From NCBI RefSeq assembly GCF_000003815.2, contig NC_049981.1, positions 8,970,377 through 9,034,376 on the forward strand: 64,000 nucleotides of DNA, read 5' to 3'. Source of the DNA: Branchiostoma floridae (lineage: Eukaryota > Chordata > Leptocardii > Amphioxiformes > Branchiostomatidae). The position numbers were made by a program, and so were the translations under genes. The notes below the pieces were generated by a model. It did not search any database, was not told where the DNA came from, and saw nothing but the letters and a program-made list of their open reading frames with translations. This document shows positions 45,361 through 55,714 of the stretch, piece after piece (position 1 is the first letter of the stretch; each line of letters begins with the position of its first letter).

Positions 45361-46516
45361 GGCTATTGACACACTCAGTGTGCCGATAGCCTGACAGGCT
45401 ATTGACACACTCGTCAGGCTATCGCCACACTCAGTGCACTATTTTTTTTTTACACTAAAAACCAATAAAATGAGAAAATCTTACGATAATATTTGACAGT
45501 CAACACTCTGAAAATACAAGTGGCATTCTATGTCCATCATCAACCGAAAATACGATATTTTTCACGCGTTTACGGCACCATTTTTAACATCGGAATCTGT
45601 CATACAATATGGTGCTAGTTTTACTGTCACCGCATGTGTTGGCTCTGTTTTGGAACACGTTTTCAGCTGTGTTTACCGACGATTTCCTGCCGTTTGGGAG
45701 AATTTGTGGCCTCAAAACTTATATTACAAGTGAAGCGAAGTTATAGTTGTTGTTTTACTAAAATCATCTTTAATGTGAAAAAAACTCTGTAGCGTCATAG
45801 CGAGATCGACCGATATGTTACGAGTACCGCGTAAACACTTGGATGTTTGGATGACATAGCGGCGGGGAAATCCGCGCCGCTTCGACCGAATAAAAGTGGA
45901 TTTTGAGCAAAAATACCGCAGAAATATGGTTAGAAAAACGCACATTTTATTATTCCAGGGGTCCTTGGTCCAATTTTAAAAAAGAAGATAAGTGTACCGT
46001 CCAAAATAAGAACGTAGCGAGTGGATTCTGTCGATCTGCGGCTGAAAAAAATAAACGTAACGTTACCTAAACATGCACTCTTGAAAATGCAGACCAAAAG
46101 TCTCAAAGGTAGGTTTTGATGCGCAAGACTAAAATATTCTTATATCAAATGGATGTTTAAAAAGGTAAAAGGACAATTGAAAAAAAACAATTTCCAGCGC
46201 GGACTCGAACCGGGGTCGGAACTGGTATAATGGATTCCCGGGTCATTGCACTATCCACTACGCTACCGGCCAATATACAAATGTAGACGGTGGGGCTTGT
46301 ATCAACAGGTATCCAAATGTAGGACATAACTTGAATATGTCCGTTCATTCCAAGATTCAAAGATTCTTATGTCTAATCTTCCGAACAATGTCTAACCAAC
46401 TGTTGTTTGTGTAAAATAATGTCGGAAAGTCATGTTACAAGCTCTGATTGGCTGGCTGGCATCTCGGTGTGTCAATAGCCTGTTTGGCTATTGGCACACT
46501 GAGTGTGTCAATAGCC
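45361..46516. mobile_element. 1.16-kb foldback-type element with about 52-bp palindromic inverted termini
   Basis: The left end GGCTATTGACACACTCAGTG (45,361-45,412) is inverted at the right end (46,465-46,516; ...CACTGAGTGTGTCAATAGCC). Each terminus contains its own shorter palindromes of AATAGCC/GGCTATT. ACA lies immediately outside both ends, a possible 3-bp target duplication. The interior has no transposase but contains a tRNA-like sequence. Confidence 0.8.
46190..46275 (-). other. tRNA-like Pol III promoter sequence (degenerate)
   Basis: The minus strand has A box TAGCGTAGTGG and B box GGTTCGAGTCC, both fitting the tRNA consensus, with the B box starting 54 nt after the A box. The T stem pairs 4 of 5, but the acceptor stem does not pair, so this is a tRNA relic or captured promoter, not a tRNA gene. 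Confidence 0.6.
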
Positions 46517-47480
46517 ACAGCGTTACTGAGCGTTACTGAGCGACTCTTATGTCAGCCGAGGTTTTCATTACACATTTACAGAAAACTGAACAAGCGACTG
46601 GTCCAACGGCGGTGACCGATAACTTTTTGTGGCGCGAACTGTACTAGATTTAAACTGTCCTCCTATAAGCCTCTTCAAAACGTATGGGGAAGGAGATTCC
46701 ATTTTAAGGCTCTTCTGCGTATGATTTAGTAATTTATATAGCCGTACTGAATAAAAGATAAACATGACGTCCAGACCGGTCAAAAACAGAAACGTTATGG
46801 CCAAAACAATACCTCCATCTTCATGTCTGTAATTAATGACACTTCAGCTAAGTTGACAGTTAATCTCCAGGCAGAGGTTCGGTTCCGACCGTTTCAAGCG
46901 TTTTTGTCGGGCTTTCTATTTTGGCCAGTTTCCTTCAACGGTTCGCCAGCTGGCGGCTGATCAGGGCAAACAGCTTTTTTCATGGTGGAACTAATGTGAT
47001 AATAAATGCAATAGATAAATAATACAGCAGGGTGCGATTACCCTGAGCAAAAGAGAGAATTAGCAAAAGAGAGAATGGAATCGTAGGATCGTTCTTTGGA
47101 GGGGGGAAGATGAAGTTGTTCCTCTCAACTTCTTACACCGTTGAAAACACAAAGTGCTTATACCTCCATGCGCAACGTGGATATCATGTTTGTACATGTT
47201 GAGAACAAGTTGATTGATCAAACTGAATTTTGACTGTAATATATCACGTCGTCAAATTGACCCATCTTCAAGGAGTGAAGGAAGCCAGTTAGTATTACTA
47301 GTAACCTGTAGTCGAGGTCAGCACTACAATCACATTTAGGAGTTATCGTCAATTGTGTGTATACATGTCCTAGCTGGTAATCAATGACGCAAAAGACATT
47401 AAAGAAGCCAAGATAATGGCTTATCATTACATGTTCAGTCTTTGAACATAGTCATTCTTATTACAGGACATGCCCGTAGG
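46517..47480. other. Intergenic sequence, nothing recognised
   Basis: A 10-bp direct duplication AGCGTTACTG follows the foldback element. No exon-like or repeat structure otherwise. Confidence 0.4.
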
Positions 47481-47487
47481 ACCGTAG

Positions 47488-47534
47488 CCCCCCCCCCCCC
47501 ACACACACACACACGCGCGCACACACACACATAT
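47488..47534. repeat. Poly-C plus (AC)n microsatellite
   Basis: A run of C followed by alternating AC/GC and AC up to ATATATAC; it directly adjoins the satellite array. Confidence 0.9.
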
Positions 47535-49451
47535 ATACGACCGTATGTATAACGTAGCTGTTACGACTAAGGTGAACCTATGATCCAGAATATCTCGGCA
47601 ACAATGCACAATAGAATTATGCAGTTTCTGGCTTACTATTACATACCTAGAGACATTTCCAATGATACCAAGTTTGACCCGCCGGAATAACTCTGGAGAC
47701 TTCGGAATCTCAAGCGTATATACGACCGTATGTATAACGTAGCAATGGGCTAAAGTGAACCCATGATCCAGAATATCTCGGCAACAATGCACAATGGAAT
47801 TATGCGGTTTGTGGCTCACTATTCCCTACCTAGAGACCTTTCTAACGATACCAAGCTTGATCCACCGGAATAACTCTGAAGACTTCGGAATCTCAAGCGT
47901 ATATGCGACCGTATGTATTACGTAGCAATAGGCTAAAGTGAACCTATGATCCACAATATTTCGGCAACAATGCACAATAGAATTATGCGGTTTGTGGCTT
48001 ACTATTCCCTACCTAGAGACCTTTCTAACGATACCAAGTTTGACCCGCCGGAATAACTCTGAAGACTTCGGAATTTCAAGCGTATATACGACCGTATGTG
48101 TTACGTAGCGGTTACGGCTAAGGTGAACCTATGATCGAGAATATCTCGGCAACAATGCACAATAGAATTATGCGGTTTGTGGCTTACTATTCCCTACCTA
48201 CAGACCTTTCTAACGATACCAAGTTTGACCCGCCGGAATAACTCTGAAGACAATCTCAAGCGTATATACGACCGTGTGTATTACGTAGCAATAAGCTAAA
48301 GTGAACCTATGATCGAGAATATCTCGGCAACAATGCACAATAGAATTATGCGGTTTGTGGCTTACTATTCCCTACCTAAAAACCTTTCTAACGATATCAA
48401 GTTTGACACGCCGGAATAACTCTGAAGACTTCGAAATCTCAAGCGTATGTACGACCGTATGTGTTACGTAGCGGTTACGGCTAAGGTGAACCTATGATCG
48501 AGAATATCTCGGCAACAATGCACAATAGAATTATGCGGTTTCTGGCTTACTATTCCCTACCTAGAGACCTTTCTAACGATACCAAGTTTGACACGCCGGA
48601 ATAACTCTGAAGACTTCGGAATCTCAAGCGTATATACGACCGTATGTATTACGTAGCGGTAGGCTAAGGTGAACCTATAATCGAGAATATCTCGGCAACA
48701 ATGCACAATAGAATTATGCGGTCTGTGGATTACAATTCCCTACCTAGCGACATTTCTAACGATACCAAGTTTGACCCGTCGGAATAACTTTGAAGACTTC
48801 GGAATCTCAAGCGTATATACCCCCGTAAGTGTTACGTAAAGCGGTAAGCTAGGGTGAATTGATGATCGAGAATATCTCGAAAACAATGCACAATAGAATT
48901 ATGCGGTCTAAGGATTACAATTCCCGACCCTGCGCCCTTTCTAACGATACCAAGTTTGACCCACCGGAATAACTTTGAAGACTTCGGAATCTCAAGCGTA
49001 TATACGACCGTATGTGTTACGTAGCGGTTACGGTTAAGGTGAACCTATGATCCAGAATATCTCGACAACAATGCACAATAGAATAATGCGGTTTCTGGCT
49101 TACTATTACATACCTAGAGACATTTCCAATGATACCAAGTTTGACCCGCCGGAATAACTCTGGAGACTTCGGAATCTCAAGCGTATATACGACCGTATGT
49201 ATAACGTAGCAATAGGCTAAAGTGAACCTAGCTACGATCCACAATATCTCGGCAACAATGCACAATGGAATTATGCGGTTTGTGGCTTACTATTCCCTAC
49301 CTAGAGACCTTTCTAACGATACCAAGTTTGACCCGCCGGAATAACTTTGAAGAGTTCGGAATCTCAAGCGTATATACGCCCGTAAGTGTTACTTAGCGTT
49401 ATGCTAGGGTAAACCTATGATCGAGAATATCTCGGCAACAATGCACAATAG
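47535..49451. repeat. 184-bp satellite array, about 10.4 units
   Basis: The marker ACGACCGTATGT (or variant) lies at about 47,537, 47,722, 47,905, 48,088, 48,268, 48,451, 48,636, 48,819, 49,004, 49,189 and 49,376, a period of 180-187 bp. Units carry AATATCTCGGCAACAATGCA, ACGATACCAAGTTTGACCCG and CGGAATCTCAAGCGTATATA. Units 1-2 and 9-10 share private variants. The last unit is cut by the 525-bp repeat. Confidence 0.92.
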
Positions 49452-49976
49452 AACAAGAGTTCGTAGACCTCAGGCCTGCATGAAATGTATTGGGTGTCTG
49501 TAGACCTATTGTGTATTTTTTTTCCCTTTTTGTCCGTGGTTGCGTGGTTGGAAAAGTGAGATTTTTACCGTGTTGGTTGTGCACCATTCAAAAGTCTGAA
49601 ATTCCATTTTCGGAATGTGTAAGTTTGGGCATGGATGAACATTACTTATTTTGGATTTCTTAAGCATGTAACCAACCACAGTACCTTGAAGTTGTTGAGA
49701 CGACTTTTCCTACCTTTTTTTTGTCTCAGATGGCCCTTGTAGTTATTCTGTCACATATGATAAATTCAGTACTGATATCTTCCTATTTCAATGTACTGAC
49801 CTAATGCAGCTGCTAAATCTCCTTAGTGTGGCAATGATATTCATTAAAGATTTATTTCTGGAGTGCTATAACACTTGACACTGGAAGGTTATTTGCATAA
49901 TTTGACCAATTAAGTTTTTACAGTAGTTCCATAGACAACATGAATAGTGGTAGCCCCCATCCAGCAACAACAGTTA
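49452..49976 (+). repeat. 525-bp dispersed repeat, copy A
   Basis: Begins AACAAGAGTTCGTAGACCTC and ends GGTAGCCCCCATCCAGCA..ACAGTTA. It is collinear with copy B at 50,948-51,477. It interrupts the last satellite unit. Confidence 0.85.
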
Positions 49977-50070
49977 CTAACGTCAAGTCGGTACTGCTCT
50001 ACGGATCCGAGACTTGAAGAACAACAAAGGCAACACAGCACAGGATACAAACTTTCATTAACAATAAAGA
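49977..50070 (+). pseudogene. LINE thumb fragment (LLYGSET)
   Basis: TNVKSVLLYGSET-stop-RTTKATQHRIQTFINN is the conserved thumb region after the RT. It has one stop codon at the usual Trp. Probably from the same LINE family as the fragments at 50.4 and 53.0 kb. Confidence 0.7.
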
Positions 50071-50384
50071 TAATACGCCTCTTTATAGTGCTTTCATATT
50101 TGTTGCTATTGTATAATTTAGGTCCATTACCTCTACTACTACTGTAGCCTTGGGGTGGTGGGACTTGGCGTACTGATATATTACCTAATTTACCGAAGTT
50201 CATTTCATTTGTATCTTGTTATGTGGCGCTGTTAAAATAAGTTGTTACAACTTGAGTGAAACGCCACATTGTCTTTGTGATGTGTTTTTGAATAAAGAAA
50301 AAAATGATTTGTTGTTAATTTGTTTCATGACTTGTTATGGTAATTACGATTTGTACTTTGTCCTATTTAATGACAACAGTAGTC

Positions 50385-50615
50385 CTGGCAGTCTCAGACA
50401 CTGTCCTGAACAGTATGGAGGATCTTCTAATCATGGAGGAACTGCCAACTGTTGAGGCTATTGACTCTCTCCCATGTGGGAAAGCACCAGACAGCGACAA
50501 CATTCCACCCGAAGCCATCAAGCAAGGGAAACCAGCCCTCATCCAGCCACTAATCTACTCTGTCTCTGTTGGGAGGAAGGGGCTGTTCCGCAAGATTTGA
50601 GGGATGCCAAAAATG
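50385..50615 (+). pseudogene. LINE fragment: start of RT domain
   Basis: MEELPTVEAIDSLPCGKAPD then SDNIPPEAIKQGKPALIQPL and GLFRKI/AVPQDLRDAK in a shifted frame: the finger region preceding an RT. The next expected segment (KGDRxxCNNYR) appears 2.4 kb downstream at 53,005, so the element was split by later insertions. Confidence 0.75.
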
Positions 50616-50947
50616 TGAGAAAAATTCCACTTTGTAATTTTTATTAGTTGATCACAAACTGTTATTGTTTTCGTTAGGCCCGGATGAACATTGACCCTGA
50701 CCACGTGATTTGTCGTCAGTCTAGTTGGCAAGCGGATTGCACGGTTTCTTTTGCTCGTCCTTTCACCCAACACCATCCCCTTTCTCCACCAAGTACTTTT
50801 TGAAGTTTATGAAGGTTATTTTAGTTGTTTAAGTACCAGTAATGCTGTGTTTTCTTTGGAAAAGTTTTGCGTGATTAAACCTTTCCCTTTTCTTTCGGCC
50901 AAACCGTGTCTTTGTTTGAGTTTGTTTGATAATTTAACACTTTATAA

Positions 50948-51477
50948 AACAAGAGTTCGTAGACCTCAGGCCTGCATGAAATGTATTGGGTTTCTGTAGA
51001 CCTATTGTGTATTTTTGCCTTTTTGTCTGTGGTACGTGGTTGGAAAAATGAGCTTTTTACTGTGTTGGTTGTGCACCATGCAAAAGTCTGACTCTGAAAT
51101 TCCATTTTCTGAATTTGTAAGTTTGGACAGGGATGAACATTACTTATTTTGGATTTCTTAAGTATGTAACCAACCACAGTACTTTGAAGTTGTTGAGACG
51201 CTACCTTTTTTTGTCTCAGATGGCCCATGCACATGTAGTTACTCTGTCACATGATATACTAATATCTTCCTATTTCAATGTACTGACCTAATGCAGCTGC
51301 TAAGTCTCCTTGGTTTGTGTTCTTCCAATGATATTCATTTAAGATTTATTTCTGGGGTGTTATTCACTTGACATCGGAATGTTACTCGCATAATTTGACC
51401 AATGATACTTTTATCTGTAGTTCCATAGACATTAGACAACATGAATAGTGGTAGCCCCCATGCAGCAGCAACAGTTA
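50948..51477 (+). repeat. 530-bp dispersed repeat, copy B
   Basis: Collinear with copy A; AACAAGAGTTCGTAGACCTC at the start and GTGGTAGCCCCCATGCAGCA near the end, with small indels. Same orientation, 1.5 kb to the right. Confidence 0.85.
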
Positions 51478-52199
51478 GTCCCCAGGGTGGTATGATATTT
51501 TCATTCAATCCATCCAACCCAAACCTAAATCTCCTGTAGTATCTAAGCCAAATTTAACAGCATAATTTACTATGAAAAATGTCCTTGTCAATCCCATTTA
51601 TAGATGGCAAGCTGCTGGCAATGGAAGCTTTGAAAAGTTCAGAAGCTGTTGTAGTCAAAGCAAACACCCAGCAAACATCCCCACAAACCAATGAGCAGTT
51701 GCTTAGAAGGGGAATTTCATCATATATTTGCCGCGACAAAATGCAACAAACGATACTGAATTTAAAACAGAACAAAGCTAAGCCTCCACCACTTAACCCT
51801 GCCTGTACCATAGATTAAGCAGGCCCAAAAACCAAGCGAATATGACTAGCCCAAAACAACAAATTACCTGTATACAGTATGGAAATGGCATTACCAAAGA
51901 AACAAAAAGAAACACAGGACAAATCAGGTCACATACCTTTCTCTTATGCCCACACTCTATACAGTTCCCCTCCACATTAGAAAATTGCATCTTCTTCTGT
52001 TTAAGTTCAAGTTCAACCATGATTGCCAACAGGGTAAAGGAACTTGTACCGGAACTTAAAACTCAGTACTATACAGCTCTAGAAACACCACAAAGAGTAA
52101 TAAGCAAACTCCAATTATACCTGACCAACAGATATATAATCTGGCACACTCCCGTCATCTGGCAAACTGTCAGTGCCACTAAGTAACCTGAAACATTGA

Positions 52200-52995
52200 A
52201 GGTGGCCCAGGCCAGATGATGGTTCTACACCCAACCATAATCTGTTTTTAAAACCAAGCAGATATTGGGAGGATGCCCCAACCACACTAAAACAGGGTCA
52301 ACCTATACAGTATCAAGTTCAAGCACTAGGAGGCCCAAAATCAAACCTGACCACCAGGACACCACAAACAACTCACGTACCAAATGGCAACACAATGGCA
52401 CCTTGCGTTCCGGAGATACAGCGCACGCCCCGTGCCCGCACAAAAGGTAACCTAAAATGTCAAGTTCAAGCACCAAGGGCCCCAAAATCAAAATTGAGCA
52501 TTATTCAGCCACCGGCGACACATGTGCCAAATATCATCGCGCCAGCACCAGCCGTTCAGAAGATATAACTCCGGAAACACCCCTCCCGGACACAAAATTC
52601 GACCTGCCGGGTCAAGTTCACACGCGACAAGGCCCAAAGTCAATCCTAGGCAACAGGCANNNNNNNNNNNNNNNNNNNNNNNNNNNNNNNNNNNNNNNNN
52701 NNNNNNNNNNNNNNNNNNNNNNNNNNNNNNNNNNNNNNNNNNNNNNNNNNNNNNNNNNNGCGCGTATCGTTCCGGACACACAGCGCCAAAAGTGCCCCAA
52801 AAACACCAAAAATGCCACCTTCAATGTCAAGGTCAAGCGCCAGGAGGCCCAAAATCACACCTGAGTGTCAGGCTACCACCCCCAACCCACGTACCAAAAA
52901 TCGTTGTGCTCGCACCATCCGTTCACGAGATACAGCGCCCTACATCCCCGGCTACCGAAAAGTTTCCACCAGCATCAAAACCATACCTGCATACA
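52200..52995 (+). repeat. Degenerate about 150-bp tandem modules (AGGCCCAAAATC), with gap
   Basis: CAAGTTCAAGCAC..AGG.GGCCCAAAATC recurs at 52,314, 52,460, 52,614 (variant) and 52,828. CACGTACCAAA and CGTTC.GAGATACAGCGC blocks sit between. Related to the GGGGGCCC modules elsewhere. An N run of 100 lies at 52,660-52,759. Confidence 0.7.
52660..52759. other. Assembly gap (100 N)
   Basis: Run of exactly 100 N, the usual placeholder for a gap of unknown size. Confidence 0.97.
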
Positions 52996-52998
52996 TGC

Positions 52999-53585
52999 AG
53001 GTAATAAGGGTGATCGTGGGGAATGTAATAACTATAGACGCATATCGCTCCTGAACATTGTCGGAAAAGTGTAAGCTAGGATCCTCCTCAACAGACTGAA
53101 AATCCTGGCTGATCGTGTGTACCCGGAATCACAATGTGGATGTAGGGCAGGAAGATCAACAACTGACATGATTTTCTCCCTACATCAATCATAAGGAAAA
53201 GAGCAGGGAACAGGACCAACCCATATACATGCTGTTCATAGATCTCACGAAAGCCTTCGATATAGTGAGCAGGAAAGGCTTGTTTGAACGTCAAAAGAAG
53301 ATCGGCTGCCCACCAAATTTGAGTAGCATGGTGGTTTCTTTTCACACCGACATGAAAGGGACAGTATTGTTACATGGACCCTGTTCAGACACACACACTC
53401 TCTATTAAGAGCGGCGTAAAAACAGGGTTGTGTGCTAGCACCAACATTCTTTGGGATTTTGTTCTCTATACTGTTGTCGCGCGCCTTCGACGCATCCACA
53501 GACGGAGTTTATCTGCATACAAGGTCTGACGGGAAGCTGGTTAACCTCGCACGGCTTCGTTCCAAGACAAAGTAAGAAAGTCCGG
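52999..53585 (+). pseudogene. LINE RT fragment, frameshifted
   Basis: Across three frames it gives KGDRGECNNYRRISLLNIVG, ILLNRLKILADRVYPESQCG, a motif A FIDLTKAFD-like stretch (FxDLTKAFDIVSR, 53,230-53,270), KQGCVLAPTFFGILFS (motif B, 53,420-53,465) and GVYLHTRSDGKLVNLARLRS. Several frameshifts and stops make it a dead copy. It continues the fragment at 50,385-50,615. Confidence 0.82.
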
Positions 53586-53589
53586 GCAG

Positions 53590-54700
53590 TCACCAGCCCA
53601 CCGAAACCTAATAATAAGAATTTTTTTGTAGTTTTTATTTTATTCCTTGTATGATAACATTCACTTGTAATTCTATCGTATGTTTGCAGGAGAGAGTCTT
53701 CATCCGTTGAGGTACCTCGCGTTCTCCCGTGTGTAATGATGTGCAATGAGGTGTGTTTTTACTTACTAGCCCACACAATTTGACAAAAACTAACCGCTGT
53801 AAAAACAGCCCCTCCCATATTTCACGCAACTTCTGAATAGAAGTACCTGTAAGCATGCACAACTGAATGGACTCACTATACGCTTAACAAAAATCGTCCG
53901 TTTTCTTTCCATCATGGCAGAAGGTAACAGCAAAAGGGTACTTTGTAAGATGATTAGAAAGATGCGTGCATGACAGAAGCTACACTGCTTCGGGCCGGGC
54001 ATTCAGCCCTAACTTATGGCTGAGAGATTGTAAGGTATCTTAGCAGGGGATGGTCATGATTGGCGGCATGGCGAAGATTCGGACCTAGTCTATTTCGAGT
54101 TGGGTTGTAAGGACATTATGTATATGCCATAACCGACCAAGGTAACTGCCTTTCGACTTGGCTGCCCTAGTCAAAAGATGTACGGGAGCAAATTTATTCA
54201 TACTGGGACTGTGGGAGAACCTCTGGCGATGGTTTTTAATCCGCCACAGTACAACGCATGTCTTGAAAAATACTTGGACGGAAGATGCGCGCGAAATAAA
54301 AGACCTCTACCTGTGGATACATTCAAAATTGGCAGACAGGCATTGTGATCAGAACTTTGCTCCGAAAGGCTTGCATTTATCAGACCATGGCCAATGTTTA
54401 TACTACAGGAGTGTCCGGGAGCTATCACTGTCCATTTACTCAAAGTTTCTCAGGTGGATTATCGGACTGAACAGACTTATCACGCGTAGATAGTTTTGTA
54501 TCGTGCCTACCTCATCATGTCGTCAACGCTCCATTGGCGGGTGGGAAAAAAGTGATTGATTGTGGGTTAGGATATTTCAAGTTTTGTAAAATATTGTGAG
54601 ATACAGACCAAGCGTGGAGATGTTATGTGTCATGCGTAACAGTTCGTGCAATGATTTCCATTTTGGGCGGCCGACAGCGGCGCCCATCTCTTGGTCTTTG
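53590..54700. other. Intergenic sequence, no recognised feature
   Basis: A 111-codon open frame at 54,158-54,493 (+) has no recognisable motif and I do not call it a gene. Confidence 0.35.
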
Positions 54701-54709
54701 CACCGATGA

Positions 54710-54902
54710 TTCGGGAGTATATAATTGGCCTGTGAAAGTGAGAAATCAGGATCTCCAACCCCAACCCCCTCCATCAGGTACATATGGCCCATGAGAGTGA
54801 GAAATCAGGATCTTCAACCCCCACCCCTCCCCTCCATAGGGAGTATATAATTGGACTGTGAAAGTGAGAAATCAGTATCTCCTAACCCGAACCCTAACCC
54901 AT
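54710..54902. repeat. Three tandem units of about 64 bp
   Basis: GGGAGTATATAATTGG..CTG followed by GAAAGTGAGAAATCAGGATC and a C-rich end occurs three times (54,714; 54,775 diverged; 54,838). The last ends in CCCGAACCCTAACCC. Confidence 0.8.
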
Positions 54903-55079
54903 AGATGCAACAGGTTGTAAGAAACCTCTAGCATACTTTTGACAGCAGCCGAATGATAAGAATGGATATGTTAACAGAGTGGACTTATGCTTGGAGCATA
55001 TACATTATCAATGATTACAAAATGACTTTTAAAAAGCACTTGGTCCGCATAGAGTGAAGTGACAGATTCCCAACACTAA

Positions 55080-55710
55080 TGTCATGCGCAGACAAGCCTG
55101 CTGGGAGGAAAAGAAGGAATCTCCATCCAGCCACCCCTTCTCCACTCAGCAGGAAGGAGAGGGGGAGCACGACCCATTTCCCTTTACCCGGCCAACTGTG
55201 GAGTATGGATCACCTGTGTGGGGAGGGCTTCCAAAGACCCTGTCGGATGAACTGGGAAAAAATTAAAAAACTCTGCTGCAAGATCATTGGCGTGGAACAC
55301 CATGTACTCCCCACATTGCAGTCCAGGCGACCCGAAGCCTCCCTACGCTAGTTGCAGCGGATCCTGAAGGACACGACACATCCCTGCAGACAGTTTCTGC
55401 CCCCTGTTGTGGAAACTCGCTACATGAGACGCAGTGTAGAACTGAAAACACCACTTAGTACCGACAAACCGACACAGGATGTCTTTTATACCTAGAACTC
55501 TGGTCCAAAAAGCTGCTTGTGTATCGATCTAAATGTTGATGTAAATAGATTTGAAATTTTATATTGATTGCTCTATGCCGATTTTATCTCAAATTGTTGT
55601 CTCAAAGTGCATATAATGATGATCATTGTTGTGCTATCTTATGTAAAATCAATGCAATTCAGCCCCTTGGGGGCTGCAAAAATGATTGGAAATAAAGTTT
55701 CAAGTTTACA
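55080..55710 (+). pseudogene. LINE C-terminal fragment with CR1-type 3' UTR
   Basis: TVEYGSPVWGGLPKTLSDEL, then (shifted) KKLCCKIIGVEHHVLPTLQS, then (shifted) LQRILKDTTHPCRQFLPPVV: the C-terminal part of a CR1/Jockey-group ORF2 with at least two frameshifts. Downstream, GCAATTCAGCCCCTTGGGGG with CTGC forms the 3' stem-loop, followed by GGAAATAAAG (55,690-55,699). Confidence 0.78.
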
Positions 55711-55714
55711 GATA

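Noticed and set aside
46190-46275. tRNA gene on the minus strand
   Set aside because: The boxes fit but the acceptor stem does not pair and the expected T33 is missing; treated as tRNA-like.
47427-47819. Repeated ORF with SIVHCCRDILDHRFTL in the satellite
   Set aside because: The same peptide recurs in every satellite unit as a by-product of the 184-bp repeat; not a gene.
49452-51477. LTR retrotransposon with 525/530-bp terminal repeats around 970 bp
   Set aside because: Repeat ends are not TG..CA, no PBS or PPT found, and the interior holds unrelated LINE pieces; two independent copies of a dispersed repeat fit better.
54158-54493. 111-codon plus-strand ORF
   Set aside because: No motif, no splice or promoter context, no repeat support.
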